Assembly (NCBI RefSeq): GCF_900460065.1
Contig: NZ_UAVD01000033.1
Coordinates: 124,001 to 188,000 of the forward strand
Reading direction: 5' to 3'
DNA from: Streptomyces griseus
Lineage (GTDB): Bacteria > Actinomycetota > Actinomycetes > Streptomycetales > Streptomycetaceae
DNA length: 64,000 nucleotides
Shown here piece by piece: positions 7,432-16,708 of the stretch. The position numbers and the translations under genes were made by a program. Numbering within the stretch: position 1 is the first letter of the stretch; each line of letters starts with the position of its first letter. The notes under the pieces were generated by a model, which was given only the letters and a program-made list of their open reading frames with translations, was not told where the DNA came from and did no database searches.

Positions 7432-9069
7432 TCAGTGGGACGGGGCGGTGGGCGTGGTGCGGGCCGCGGCGTTGCGCAGGTCCTTCTTGGAGACCTTGCC
7501 CACTCCGGTCTGCGGGAAGGCGTCGACGAACTCGACCCGGTCGGGCACCTTGTAGGCGGCCAGGCCCCGTTCGCGTACGAACCGTTTGACGGCCACCGCC
7601 TTGAGCGGGCCCGCGCCCGAGCGCAGGATCACGTAGGCGCAGACGCGTTCGCCCAGATACGGGTCGGGCTCGGCCACCACGTTGGCGTCGTGCACGGCCG
7701 GGTGGGCGAGGATGTGGTTCTCGACCTCCTCGGCGGCGATCTTCTCGCCGCCCCGGTTGATCTGGTCCTTGGCGCGTCCCTCCACGACGATGTGCCCGGT
7801 GGCGGTGACCCGCACGATGTCGCCGGTGCGGTAGAAGCCGTCCTCCGTGAAGGAACGGGCGTTGTGCTCGGGGGCGTTCCAGTAGCCGCGGATGGTGTAC
7901 GGGCCCCGGGTCAGCAGATGGCCGGTCCCGCCCGGGGCCACCTCCCGGTCGTCGTCGTCCACGACCAGGATCTCGTCGTCGGGCGAGATGGGCCGTCCCT
8001 GGGTGGTGACGATGGTCTCGACGGGGTCGTCCAGCCGGGTGTAGTTGACCAGTCCCTCGGCCATGCCGAAGACCTGCTGGAGCGTGCAGCCGAGCGCGGG
8101 CCGGACCCGGCGGGCCGCCTCCTCGCTGAACTTGGCCCCGCCCACCAGCAGGACGTCCAGGCTGCTGATGTCGTGCGCGGTGCCCGGCGCCGCCTCCGTC
8201 CACAGCAGGGCCAGCGGCGGGACGAGCCCGGTGATGGTGACGCCCTCGCGCTCGATCAGCGGGAACGCCACCTCGGGCGACGGCCCCGGGCACAGCACCA
8301 CACGACCGCCGGCGTACAGCGTGCCGAGCGAACCGGGGGAGGAGAGAGGGAAGTTGTGGGCCGCCGGCAGGACGCACAGGTACACGCTCCGCTCGTCGAC
8401 GGCGCAGATCTCGTTGGAGCCCCACAGGGAGTAGATGTAGTCGTCGTGGGTGCGCGGGATCAGCTTCGGCACGCCGGTGCTGCCGCCGGAGAGCTGGAGG
8501 AAGGCCAGGTCGTCCGGGCGCGGTCCGCCGTAGCCGACCGGCTCCTCGGCGACCTCGGACAGCGCCTCGAACTCGCCGGGATCCCCCTGGGCGACGAACA
8601 CATGGCGCAGGGTGCTCACATTGGCCCGGGTCTTCGACGCCAGTTCCCGGTAGTCGTAGCCGCCGTGCTCGGCCGCGACGACGTACGCCACGGCCTCGGT
8701 GAACTCGCAGAAGTAGGTGATCTCGCTCTCGCGGTGCGCGGGCAGCGCGAAGACGGGCAGCGCGCCGATCCGGAACAGCGCGAAGATCACCTCGAAGAAC
8801 TCGGCGATGTTGGGGAGTTGCACCACCACCTTGTCGCCCTTGGCGATGTCGCGGGCGAGGAATCCCGCCGCCAGCCGGTCGGCGCGCCGGTCGAGGTCGG
8901 CGTACGTCCACCGGCTTCCCGCCACCGGGTCGACGATCGCGACCCGGTCCGGGTGGGCCTCGGCGCGCTGCCGCAGCATCTCCCCGAAGGTCTCCCCGCG
9001 CCACCAGCCGGCCGCCCGGTACCTCTCCGCGAACTCGGCGGGCCAGGTGGGCGCCGCGTCCGTACTCAC
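7432..9069 (-). CDS. dhbE: 2,3-dihydroxybenzoate-AMP ligase
   Basis: A 545-residue stand-alone adenylation enzyme that activates 2,3-dihydroxybenzoate with ATP and loads it onto the aryl carrier protein. Motifs include LQLSGGSTGVPKLIPRTH (the A3 P-loop), FGMAEGLVNYTRL, YRTGDIV, GRAKDQINRGGEK and the A10 lysine in TGVGKVSKKDLR. The AHNFPL stretch is typical of the aryl-acid activating EntE/DhbE subfamily. The GTG start at 9069 overlaps the dhbC stop as GTGA, which indicates coupled translation. Confidence 0.95.
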   Translation of the reverse strand: MSTDAAPTWPAEFAERYRAAGWWRGETFGEMLRQRAEAHPDRVAIVDPVAGSRWTYADLDRRADRLAAGFLARDIAKGDKVVVQLPNIAEFFEVIFALFRIGALPVFALPAHRESEITYFCEFTEAVAYVVAAEHGGYDYRELASKTRANVSTLRHVFVAQGDPGEFEALSEVAEEPVGYGGPRPDDLAFLQLSGGSTGVPKLIPRTHDDYIYSLWGSNEICAVDERSVYLCVLPAAHNFPLSSPGSLGTLYAGGRVVLCPGPSPEVAFPLIEREGVTITGLVPPLALLWTEAAPGTAHDISSLDVLLVGGAKFSEEAARRVRPALGCTLQQVFGMAEGLVNYTRLDDPVETIVTTQGRPISPDDEILVVDDDDREVAPGGTGHLLTRGPYTIRGYWNAPEHNARSFTEDGFYRTGDIVRVTATGHIVVEGRAKDQINRGGEKIAAEEVENHILAHPAVHDANVVAEPDPYLGERVCAYVILRSGAGPLKAVAVKRFVRERGLAAYKVPDRVEFVDAFPQTGVGKVSKKDLRNAAARTTPTAPSH

Positions 9070-10271
9070 AGTTCGGCTCCCACGGCGCTCAGGAAGGTGC
9101 GGAACTTGGCCGCGGTCTCGGCCGCCTCCGCCTCGGGCTCGGAGGCGGCGACGATGCCCGCCCCCGCGTACAGCCGCAGCGTGCGCTCCTCGGCGTCGGC
9201 GCAGCGGATCGTGACGACCCATTCGCCGTCGCCGTCGGCGTTGCCCCAGCCGACCATGCCGGTGAAGAAGCCGCGGTCGAACGGTTCGGTCTCCGCGATG
9301 ACCTGACGGGCCGTCGAGGTCGGGGTGCCGCACACGGCGGGGGTCGGGTGCAGGGCGCAGGCCAGCTCCAGCGCCGAGGCGTCGGGGGAGGCGAGGGTGC
9401 CGGTGACCGTGGTGGACAGGTGCCACATGGTGGCGGTGCGGATGAGTGTGGGGCGGGCCGGGACGGTCAGGTCCGTGCAGTAGGGGGCGAGCGCCTGGTG
9501 GACGGCGTCGACGACGACGGCGTGCTCGTGGAGGTCCTTGGCGGATTCCAGCAGCGTGGCCGCGCGGCGCACGTCCTCGGCGAGGTCGGCGCTGCGGGGG
9601 GTCGACCCGGCGAGCGGATTGGCGACGACCTGCTTCCCGTGGCGGGAGACGAGCAGTTCGGGGCTGGCGCCGATGAGGGTGCGTCCGGGGCCCGTCGGCA
9701 GCGCGAAGGTGTAGCCGGCGGGGTCGCGGCGGGCGAGGCGCTGGAGCATCGCGGGCAGGTCGAGCGGGCCCTTCGCGGTGAGTTCCAGGGTGCGGGCCAG
9801 CACGACCTTGCTGAACTCGCCGCGCCACATGCGCTCCACGGCCGCCGCGACGCCCTTGCCGTAGGTTTCCGGTTCGGGCACGGGGCGTATCCGCCAGTCG
9901 CCCGCGGCGGGCGCGCTCGCGGGCAGGGCGATGAGCGGGTCGGAGGTGAGCGGTGGCGCGCAGCGCACCGACTCCGGGACGTGCAGGGCGGCCGGTGCGG
10001 TGTGGTCGAAGGGGATGGCGCCCATGACCAACGGCGACTCCTGGCCGGTCGCCACCGCCGCGGCCAGCGTGGCGTCCACCCGGGCGGTCAACGGTCTTTC
10101 GTCATGGGGGACCCGGTGTCCGGGGCCCCGTGCCAGCAGGGTGCGTCGGGGAGTGGCGAGAAAATGGTCGCCCGGTGTGTAGGCGTCCAGCAGCGAAGTG
10201 GCCGCTCCAACGGCCGGATGGGCCGGATCGGCCGGGGCGGTGTGCGTGGCGACCTGGGATGCCGTCGACAC
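9066..10271 (-). CDS. dhbC: Isochorismate synthase
   Basis: A 401-residue chorismate-utilising enzyme converting chorismate to isochorismate, the entry into dihydroxybenzoate. Recognised by the C-terminal ADC/isochorismate synthase domain: FSKVVLARTLEL, NPLAGSTPRS, the KDLHEHAVVVDAVHQAL helix, LHPTPAVCGTP, and the closing GMVGWGNADGDGEWVVTIRCA. The GTG at 10271 was preferred over upstream in-frame codons because GGAG lies five bases before it. It begins 85 bases after the dhbA stop in the same operon. Confidence 0.94.
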   Translation of the reverse strand: MSTASQVATHTAPADPAHPAVGAATSLLDAYTPGDHFLATPRRTLLARGPGHRVPHDERPLTARVDATLAAAVATGQESPLVMGAIPFDHTAPAALHVPESVRCAPPLTSDPLIALPASAPAAGDWRIRPVPEPETYGKGVAAAVERMWRGEFSKVVLARTLELTAKGPLDLPAMLQRLARRDPAGYTFALPTGPGRTLIGASPELLVSRHGKQVVANPLAGSTPRSADLAEDVRRAATLLESAKDLHEHAVVVDAVHQALAPYCTDLTVPARPTLIRTATMWHLSTTVTGTLASPDASALELACALHPTPAVCGTPTSTARQVIAETEPFDRGFFTGMVGWGNADGDGEWVVTIRCADAEERTLRLYAGAGIVAASEPEAEAAETAAKFRTFLSAVGAEL

Positions 10272-10356
10272 GGGGACTCCATTCTCGATGGTCCCGTCAG
10301 CGGGTGAGGGGGGTTGGACGGGAGGTGAGGAAAAGGGGAGAGAGCGGTCGGGCCGG

Positions 10357-11187
10357 TCAGCGCAGGGTCGCGCCGCCGTCGACGTACAGCTCCTGCATGG
10401 TGATGTGGCGGGCACGGTCGGAGGCGAGGAACGCCACCGTCTCCGCGATGTCCCCGGGGTCGGCGATCCGGCCGAGCGGGATGCCGGTGCGGTAGGTCGA
10501 GGGGTCTCCGTCGATGACGCGCTGTTCGGCGCCCGGGCCGGTCCACAGCGCGCGTTGCATCGGCGTGTCGGTGGAGCCGGGTGCGACGACGTTGCAGCGC
10601 ACGCCGCTGCCGGCCAGTTCGAGCCCCAGACACTTGGTGAACATGGCCGCCGCCGCCTTGGAGGCGGCGTAGGCGGCCATGCCGGTGCGGGGGATCCCGG
10701 CGGCGTTGGAGCCGACGGTGACGACCGCGCCGGAACCGCGGGCCGCCATGAGCGGGGCGACGGCCTGGGAGACGTGGTAGACGCCGGTGGTGTTCACCGC
10801 GAACGTGTCCGCCCAGTCCTGTGCGGAGAGCACGGCGGCCGGGCCGGTGCGCAGGATGCCCGCCACGTTCACCAGGACGTCGACCGGGCCGAGTCGGCGC
10901 TCGATCGCGGCCACGGTGCTCTCCACCGAACCGCGGTCGGTGACATCCATCACGTACGGGGTCAGACTGCCCTCCGAACGTTCGCCGTCGGGCGTTTTCT
11001 CCTGGGCCAGGGACCATTCGGCGGCGAGCGCCTCGACGCCCGGCCGGGCGCGATCGGTGGCGGCCACGCGGGCGCCGAGGGTGGCGAGCAGGTCGGCGAC
11101 TGCCGCGCCGATGCCTTGTGCGGCACCGGTGACCAGAGCAGTGCGGCCGGTGAACTCGCCGCTTCTGCCCGGTATGTGCTCAGGCAT
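10357..11187 (-). CDS. dhbA: 2,3-dihydro-2,3-dihydroxybenzoate dehydrogenase
   Basis: A 276-residue short-chain dehydrogenase that oxidises 2,3-dihydro-2,3-dihydroxybenzoate to 2,3-dihydroxybenzoate with NAD. It shows the cofactor motif TGAAQGIG, NVAGI, the catalytic Ser in GSNAAG, and YAASKAA for the Tyr-Lys pair. The position right after the iron box makes it the first gene of the dhb operon. The start is the ATG at 11187, five bases after GGAGGAGG; a TTG two codons upstream is unlikely. A roughly 20-residue insertion rich in Glu, Lys and Ser (about residues 60-80, AQEKTPDGERSEG) is longer than in typical EntA. Confidence 0.94.
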   Translation of the reverse strand: MPEHIPGRSGEFTGRTALVTGAAQGIGAAVADLLATLGARVAATDRARPGVEALAAEWSLAQEKTPDGERSEGSLTPYVMDVTDRGSVESTVAAIERRLGPVDVLVNVAGILRTGPAAVLSAQDWADTFAVNTTGVYHVSQAVAPLMAARGSGAVVTVGSNAAGIPRTGMAAYAASKAAAAMFTKCLGLELAGSGVRCNVVAPGSTDTPMQRALWTGPGAEQRVIDGDPSTYRTGIPLGRIADPGDIAETVAFLASDRARHITMQELYVDGGATLR

Positions 11188-11206
11188 GAGCAACCTCCTC
11201 CGGGTG

Positions 11207-11225
11207 TTAGGTAAGGGTAACCTAA
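11207..11225 (-). promoter_or_regulatory. Iron box upstream of dhbA
   Basis: TTAGGTAAGGGTAACCTAA matches the DmdR/IdeR/DtxR iron box TTAGGTTAGGCTAACCTAA at 17 of 19 positions. It lies 20 bases before the dhbA start, so iron-loaded repressor would block the dhb operon. Confidence 0.93.
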
Positions 11226-11268
11226 ATTGATCCGACCGCCCAGAAGGTGTCGAGCCGTCGATATCTAC

Positions 11269-11287
11269 TTAGGCTAGCCTCACCTTA
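11269..11287 (+). promoter_or_regulatory. Iron box overlapping the permease start codon
   Basis: TTAGGCTAGCCTCACCTTA matches the consensus TTAGGTTAGCCTAACCTAA at 16 of 19 positions. Its last base is the A of the ATG of the permease gene. It serves the rightward transcript, 43 bases from the dhbA box. Confidence 0.85.
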
Positions 11288-13647
11288 TGCAAACGCCGCA
11301 CACGGGGACCACGGCCTCGGCTCCCGAACATGACTCCCCGACCGCTCAGTTGGAGGGAGGCGCAGCCGACCCGACGGCGGACACCGTGCCCACCGGACGC
11401 GAGGAAGCATCCCCGGGAACCGAGAACGGAACACCCTCGGAAACCGGACAGCCCGCCGCCGTGACCGAGGACCCCCGCTCCACGGCCGACCCGCGACGAC
11501 GGACCGTGGCAGCGGCCCTCGCCGGACTGGCCCTCGCCGTCCTGCTGTTGACCGCGCTCTCCCTCTCGATCGGCGCGGGCGAGGTCGGCCCGGGCGGCGT
11601 CCTGGACTATCTGCTCGGCCGGGACGGCGCGCGCGACAACGCCCGGCTCTCCCTCGTCGTCGGCGACCTGCGCCTGCCGCGCACCCTCACCGCGCTGCTC
11701 GTCGGAGCCGCCCTCGGCGTCGCCGGGTGCCTGCTCCAGGCGGTCACCCGCAACCCGCTGGCCGAGACCGGGCTGCTCGGCGTCAACGCGGGCGCCTCGC
11801 TCGGCGTCGTCGCCGGCATCGCGCTCCTCGGTTTCGATTCCGGTTACGCCTACCTCGTCTGCGCGTTCGTCGGCGCGGTGGTCGCCAGCGGCCTTGTCCT
11901 CCTCATCTCCGGAAGACGCGGCGGCGGCTCGCCCATGCGCCTGGTCCTCGCCGGAGCGGCCCTCGGCGCCACCTTCGGCGGGCTCACCAGCGTCATCGTC
12001 GTCAACTCCGCCGAGACCTACGACAGATTCCGCTTCTGGGTCCTCGGCTCCCTCGCCGGGGTCGAGGGCTTCGGTGAACTCGGCCGTCTCGCCCCCGTGC
12101 TCGCCCTCGGCTTCCTCGTCGCCCTCCTGGTCGCCCGCCCGCTCTCCGCCCTCGCCCTCGGCGACGACCTGGCCCGCAGCCTCGGCCACCGGCCCCCGGT
12201 GATCCGTACGGTCGTCGCCATCGGCGTCACCCTCCTGACCGCCGCCGCCGTGGCGCTCGCCGGCCCCATCTCCTTCCTCGGCCTGCTCGCCGGCTTCCTC
12301 GCCCGCGCCCTCGCCGGCACCCGGCTCGCCGCCCGCATCCTGCTCGCCGGGCTCATCGGCGCCTGCGTCCTGACGGTCTCCGACATCGCCGCCCGCGTGG
12401 TCTCCCGCCCCTTCGAGGCGCCCGTCTCCGTCATCGTCGCCCTCATCGGGGCCCCCGTCCTCATCGCCATCGTCCGCTCCAAGCAGCTGGCCTCGATGGG
12501 CATGACGGAACCGGCCACCGAGGAACGCGCCCCCGACCGCCCCCGCCGCCTCCGGATCACCGTGCCCCGCCCGGCCCGCCGCACCCGGAAGGCCAAGACC
12601 CTGCGGGTCCGCCCCGCCGACACCCTCGTCCTGCGCCGCGGCCCCCTGTCCCTCCTCGTCACGCGCCGCGCCGCCCTGGCCGCCCTCGCCCTGGCCGGGG
12701 CCCTCCTGCTCGCCGTCGTCCTCTCCGCGTACGCGGGCCAGAGCGAGATGGGCGTCGGCCGCACCTTCCGGGCGGTGCTCGGCCAGGGCGACCGCTTCGA
12801 CGTCCTGCTCGTGCAGAAGTTCCGCCTCGGCCGCATCGTCGCCGGACTCACCGCCGGAGCGGCCCTCGGCCTGGCCGGCTGCCTCACCCAGACCCTGGCC
12901 CGCAACCGTCTGGCCACCCCCGAACTCCTCGGCGTCAACGACGGGGCCACGGCCGCCGTCCTGCTCTCCGTCACCCTCAGCGCCACCGGCTCCTTCGGCG
13001 CCTGGTGGGCCGGACCGCTCGGCGCCCTCGCCGCCGTCATCGTCGTCACCACCGTCTCCGGCGGTCTCGGCCAACGCGGCTACCGCGTCCTCGTCGTCGG
13101 CCTCGCCATGTCCGCGCTGGCCTCCGCGATCACCCAGGTCGTCCTGTCCCGCAGGTCCCTCTCCTCCGCCGGTTCGCTGTACGTGTGGACCTCGGGCAGC
13201 CTCAACGGCCGCAGCTACTCCGTCGCCGTCCCCGTCCTCATCGGCCTCGCGGTCCTGGTCCCGGTCGCCCTCGTCGTCGCCCGCCACCTGGGCGTCCTGC
13301 GCTTCGACGACGCGACCGCATCCTCGCTCGGCTCCGCCCCCGGCCGGGTCCGGGCCCTCTCCCTGCTCCTCGCCGTCGCCCTCGCGGGCCTCGCGGTCGG
13401 CATCTGCGGCCCCGTCGGCTTCGTGGCGCTGGCCTCCCCGGTCATCGCCTCCCGGCTCGCCGGCCCCCTGCGGGTACCGCTCGTCGGCTCGATGCTCACC
13501 GGCGCCGTCCTCGTGGTCGCCGCCGACACCCTCGGCCGCATCGCCCTCGACGGCGCCGAACTGCCCGTCGGCATCGTCACCACGGTCCTCGGCGGACCGT
13601 TCCTGCTCTGGGTGCTGCTCGGCCGCTCCGCCGCCACCCGCGTCTGA
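11287..13647 (+). CDS. Fused FecCD-type ferric-siderophore ABC permease
   Basis: A 786-residue inner-membrane permease made of two FecCD halves in one chain, like E. coli FhuB (about 660 residues), but with a hydrophilic N-terminal tail of about 75 residues and a basic linker of about 45 (about 405-450, PRPARRTRKAKTLRV). Each half repeats the family pattern: LRLPRTLTALLVGAALGVAGCLLQAVTRNPLAETGLLGVNAGAS in half one, FRLGRIVAGLTAGAALGLAGCLTQTLARNRLATPELLGVND in half two, and GxISFLGLLA-type coupling loops. About 20 membrane segments are expected. It should import the ferric catecholate with the binding protein and ATPase at 25442-27390. The annotated ATG overlaps the iron box and has no ribosome site; the mRNA may be leaderless or start at a GTG further in. 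Confidence 0.9.
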   Translation: MQTPHTGTTASAPEHDSPTAQLEGGAADPTADTVPTGREEASPGTENGTPSETGQPAAVTEDPRSTADPRRRTVAAALAGLALAVLLLTALSLSIGAGEVGPGGVLDYLLGRDGARDNARLSLVVGDLRLPRTLTALLVGAALGVAGCLLQAVTRNPLAETGLLGVNAGASLGVVAGIALLGFDSGYAYLVCAFVGAVVASGLVLLISGRRGGGSPMRLVLAGAALGATFGGLTSVIVVNSAETYDRFRFWVLGSLAGVEGFGELGRLAPVLALGFLVALLVARPLSALALGDDLARSLGHRPPVIRTVVAIGVTLLTAAAVALAGPISFLGLLAGFLARALAGTRLAARILLAGLIGACVLTVSDIAARVVSRPFEAPVSVIVALIGAPVLIAIVRSKQLASMGMTEPATEERAPDRPRRLRITVPRPARRTRKAKTLRVRPADTLVLRRGPLSLLVTRRAALAALALAGALLLAVVLSAYAGQSEMGVGRTFRAVLGQGDRFDVLLVQKFRLGRIVAGLTAGAALGLAGCLTQTLARNRLATPELLGVNDGATAAVLLSVTLSATGSFGAWWAGPLGALAAVIVVTTVSGGLGQRGYRVLVVGLAMSALASAITQVVLSRRSLSSAGSLYVWTSGSLNGRSYSVAVPVLIGLAVLVPVALVVARHLGVLRFDDATASSLGSAPGRVRALSLLLAVALAGLAVGICGPVGFVALASPVIASRLAGPLRVPLVGSMLTGAVLVVAADTLGRIALDGAELPVGIVTTVLGGPFLLWVLLGRSAATRV

Positions 13648-13661
13648 AGGACCGACCGCAC

Positions 13662-14945
13662 ATGACCAGCTCGCAGCACCACGACCCACCCGCCCCTCCC
13701 GCACCCGCGGGACCGACCGGAACCGAGGCGCACCCCGTGCGAAGCCCTCTCCTGCGCACGCTCGTCGAGAACGTGACCGCGGGCAGTCCCGACGCCGAGG
13801 AGGCGTTCTGGCGCCATGTGCGTGCCACCGGCGCCCCGCTCGTCGAGCCCGACCCCGAGGGCGACCCCGGCCACCGGCTCGTCACCTTCGTCCGCCGTGA
13901 GGACCTCGAGCGCCCCGCCACCCATGTCCTGGCCCTCCTCCACACGGTCACCGACAAGGACCGGCACGCGGGCGACCTCGCCCCGCACCTGATGGAACGG
14001 GTCGCGGGCACCGGCGTCTGGGCGATCAGCCACCGGCTGCGCGCCGACCACCGTGCCTCGTACCAGTTCCACGCCACCGAAGGAACCCGCGAGGACGCGC
14101 TGCGCGCCGACCGGGCCGCCTGGCTCCGGGTCCTCGACCACGCCGAGCCCGACCCGTTCAACGACCGCGCCCCGCTGCCCTCCCGGGACGGCCGCAACCC
14201 CGCTTCCGTACTCGAACTCCCCGATGCCCCGCCGCAGTCACGCATCCGGCGGCGCGACGACGTGGACCGGGGCCGCACGCTCGACGCGGAGGTCGACGGC
14301 CGCCGGATCACCGTCCACCTGCCGCCCGGCCACCGCCCGGACGGCGGCCCGTACGCGCTCGCCGTGCTGCTCGACGGCGAGATGTGGGGGCCGGTCCTCG
14401 GCGTCGGCGACCTGCTCGACAACCTGCACGCCGACGGGGATCTCCCGCCCACCGCGGCGGTCCTCGTCGACACCATGGGCCGGCGCATGGAAGACCTCGC
14501 GTGCAGCGCCCCGTTCGTCGACTGGCTGGCCGACACCCTGCTGCCCTGGGCCGAGCGGGAGTACGGGGCCGGGGCCGACGCCGCCCGGACCGTCGTCGCC
14601 GGACAGAGCGCGGGCGGCCTCACCGCCGCCTTCGCCGCCTTCCAGCGCCCCGACCGCTTCGGCCTCGCCCTCTCCCAGTCCGGCTCCTTCTGGTGGCCCG
14701 ACGACGAACGCGGCAGTGAGTGGCTCACCGGGCAGTACGCCCGGGCCGAGCGCCGACCGGTGACCCTCCATCTGGAGGTCGGCCTCCAGGAGTGGATGCT
14801 CCTCCAGGAGAACCGCCGACTCCGCAATGTGCTGAGGGCTCGCGGATACGACGTCCGCTACCGGGAGTTCAACGGCGGCCACGACTACGCCTGCTGGCGC
14901 GGCGGCCTCGCGGACGGGCTGGCCGACCTGCTCGGCGAAGGCTGA
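13662..14945 (+). CDS. Enterochelin esterase-type ferric-siderophore hydrolase
   Basis: A 427-residue alpha/beta hydrolase related to Fes, which cleaves the ester backbone of imported tri-catecholate lactones so that iron is released in the cytoplasm. The N-terminal beta domain (about 50-170) carries YQFHATEGTREDALRADRA and DPFNDRAP, typical of Fes. The catalytic domain has GQSAGG with nucleophile Ser316 and the histidine in GGHDYACWR (His407). No signal peptide. The ATG at 13662 follows GAAGGACCG, 14 bases after the permease stop, so both are in one iron-regulated operon. A cyclic threonine triester, as in griseobactin, would suit this enzyme. Confidence 0.92.
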   Translation: MTSSQHHDPPAPPAPAGPTGTEAHPVRSPLLRTLVENVTAGSPDAEEAFWRHVRATGAPLVEPDPEGDPGHRLVTFVRREDLERPATHVLALLHTVTDKDRHAGDLAPHLMERVAGTGVWAISHRLRADHRASYQFHATEGTREDALRADRAAWLRVLDHAEPDPFNDRAPLPSRDGRNPASVLELPDAPPQSRIRRRDDVDRGRTLDAEVDGRRITVHLPPGHRPDGGPYALAVLLDGEMWGPVLGVGDLLDNLHADGDLPPTAAVLVDTMGRRMEDLACSAPFVDWLADTLLPWAEREYGAGADAARTVVAGQSAGGLTAAFAAFQRPDRFGLALSQSGSFWWPDDERGSEWLTGQYARAERRPVTLHLEVGLQEWMLLQENRRLRNVLRARGYDVRYREFNGGHDYACWRGGLADGLADLLGEG

Positions 14946-14975
14946 GACGACGACGCAACTCCGCATCCCGAGCAC

Positions 14976-15026
14976 GCGTGAGGGGCGGGTGGCATCCCCC
15001 CTCCGGATGCCGACCGCCCCTCACGC
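14976..15026. terminator. Bidirectional terminator
   Basis: A 22-base inverted repeat (14976-14997 and 15005-15026, one mismatch) with a 7-base loop, placed between the converging esterase and exporter genes. Confidence 0.85.
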
Positions 15027-15036
15027 ATATGCCCGC

Positions 15037-16503
15037 TCAGCCCTTCGCGACCGGGGCCTCCTGAGCCGCCAGGCCCTCACCGGGCGGCTCAGGAGCGTCC
15101 TCGTCGTCGAACGGCGGCGGCTGCGGGGCCTCGCGCGGCAGCCGCAGCGCGATCAGCGCGCCGACCGCGACGAGCCCCGCCGTCACCCAGACCGCCGTAC
15201 GGTACGGGCCCGGGTCGGCGGAGGCCTCCGTCACGTGGCCGCCGCCGATCACCGCCGCACAGGCGGCGATGCCCAACGCGCCGCCGAGCGTCCGGACGAT
15301 CTGGAACAGGCCCATCGCCTGCCCCATGTCCGGGGGCGCGATCGACTCGAAGCCGGAGATCTGCACGGTCAGCACCGCCGTCCCCAGCACCAGACCGATC
15401 AGGAACATCAGCCCGCGGACACTCCACGCGTTCTCCGCCACGCCGGGCACCGCGAGCCCGCCGAAGACCGCCGCCGCGACCAGCAGCGCCGGCACGGTCA
15501 GCAGCCGGGGGCCGAGCCGCGGCAGCAGCCGGTCCACCACCTGCGAGGCCAGCATCAGCCCCACCGCCTCCGGGAACACGCTCAGCCCGGCGTCCAGTGC
15601 CGAAGCGCCCAGGCTCGCCTGGTAGAGCAGCGGGAAGACGAACAGCACGCCCATCAGCCCCGCCGCGGTCACCCCGGCGAGCGCCGAGGCCGACCCGTAC
15701 ACCCGGTCGGCGAGCAGCCGCAGCTTGAGCAGCGGCGTCTTCGCCCGCGTCTGGTGCACGACGCCCGCCACCAGCAGGACGGCCCCCAGCACCGCGCTCA
15801 CGGCGACGGCGGGCCTCGTCCAGCCCTGCGAGGGACCGAAGCCCAGCGCGTACGTCAGCAGCCCCAGCGCCGGGGTCGCCAGCCAGAAGCCGACCGTGTC
15901 GAACCTCCCCTCCGGGCCCTCCACATGCTCCCGCAGACCGAGGACGCCCAGCAGCACGGCCGCCGCCCCGATCGGCACGTTCACGAAGAACAGCCAGTGC
16001 CAGGAGAGGTGTTCGGTGAGCAGACCGCCCAGCGGCGGACCGAGCGCGGGCATCAGCGCGGTCGGCACGATCAGCACCTTGGCCAGCTTCATCCGCTCGT
16101 GCGGCGGGAACGCCCGGAACAGCAGCGTCATCCCGACCGGCGTCAACAACCCGCCCGCCAGACCCTGCACGGCCCGGGCCACCACCAGCGTCGTCAGATC
16201 GGGGGCCAGACCGCACACCGCCGAAGCGACCGTGAACGCGGTCAGCGCGCCGAGGAACACCCGCTTCGTCCCGAACCGGTCGCCCAGCCACCCCGCCACC
16301 GGCAGCCCCACCGCGAGCGCGACCAGGAAAGCCGTCTCCACGGTGTTCGCCGCCGACAACGGACGCCCGAAGTCGCCCGCGATCGTGTAGAGCGCCGGGT
16401 TCACGATCGTCGAGTCCAGGCCGTTCATGCACATCGCGGCCGTGTAGACGAGGACGACGGCGACCCGGGGGCGTATCCGGGGCCGGATCAGCAGCCCGCT
16501 CAC
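15037..16503 (-). CDS. MFS drug/siderophore exporter, DHA2 (EmrB/QacA) type
   Basis: A 488-residue major facilitator protein with about 14 predicted membrane segments. The signature loop GWLGDRFGTKRVFLG and motif C-like PALGPPLGGLL mark a proton-coupled antiporter. Its start GTG overlaps the mbtH stop (GTGA), so it is translated in the NRPS operon, which points to export of the finished siderophore across the membrane. The hydrophilic C-terminal tail is rich in Asp, Glu and Pro. Substrate is inferred from context only; a multidrug role is the alternative. Confidence 0.88.
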   Translation of the reverse strand: MSGLLIRPRIRPRVAVVLVYTAAMCMNGLDSTIVNPALYTIAGDFGRPLSAANTVETAFLVALAVGLPVAGWLGDRFGTKRVFLGALTAFTVASAVCGLAPDLTTLVVARAVQGLAGGLLTPVGMTLLFRAFPPHERMKLAKVLIVPTALMPALGPPLGGLLTEHLSWHWLFFVNVPIGAAAVLLGVLGLREHVEGPEGRFDTVGFWLATPALGLLTYALGFGPSQGWTRPAVAVSAVLGAVLLVAGVVHQTRAKTPLLKLRLLADRVYGSASALAGVTAAGLMGVLFVFPLLYQASLGASALDAGLSVFPEAVGLMLASQVVDRLLPRLGPRLLTVPALLVAAAVFGGLAVPGVAENAWSVRGLMFLIGLVLGTAVLTVQISGFESIAPPDMGQAMGLFQIVRTLGGALGIAACAAVIGGGHVTEASADPGPYRTAVWVTAGLVAVGALIALRLPREAPQPPPFDDEDAPEPPGEGLAAQEAPVAKG

Positions 16504-16703
16504 CGCGCGGCGGCGGCGACGGGGCCGTCCCAGTGCGCGGTGATCCAGTCCAGCGCGTCCTGCCGGGCGCGCGGGCCGTGAGCCGTCGACCAGCCCTCGG
16601 GCACCGCGGCGAACAGCGGCCACAGCGAGTGCTGACCCTCCGCGTTGGTCAGGACGAGGAACTCCCCTTCCGCGTCGAAGGGGTTGGCGGATGCGTCGCT
16701 CAT
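16500..16703 (-). CDS. MbtH-like NRPS accessory protein
   Basis: A 67-residue MbtH-family protein that binds adenylation domains and is often needed for their folding or activity. The signature NAEGQHSLWPLFAAVPEGW (about 20-38) is intact, followed by the C-terminal helix with DWITAHWDG. It begins five bases after the NRPS stop and overlaps the exporter start, so it is translated with the NRPS it should serve. The ATG at 16703 follows GAGAAGTGACACCG. Confidence 0.96.
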   Translation of the reverse strand: MSDASANPFDAEGEFLVLTNAEGQHSLWPLFAAVPEGWSTAHGPRARQDALDWITAHWDGPVAAAAR

Positions 16704-16708
16704 CGGTG

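Noticed and set aside
11269..13704. An 811-codon open frame on the minus strand
   Set aside because: Antisense to the FecCD permease; an acidic Gly/Glu/Asp composition typical of mirror frames. The same reasoning removes 42192-44561 minus opposite the molybdenum subunit and 45044-47473 minus.
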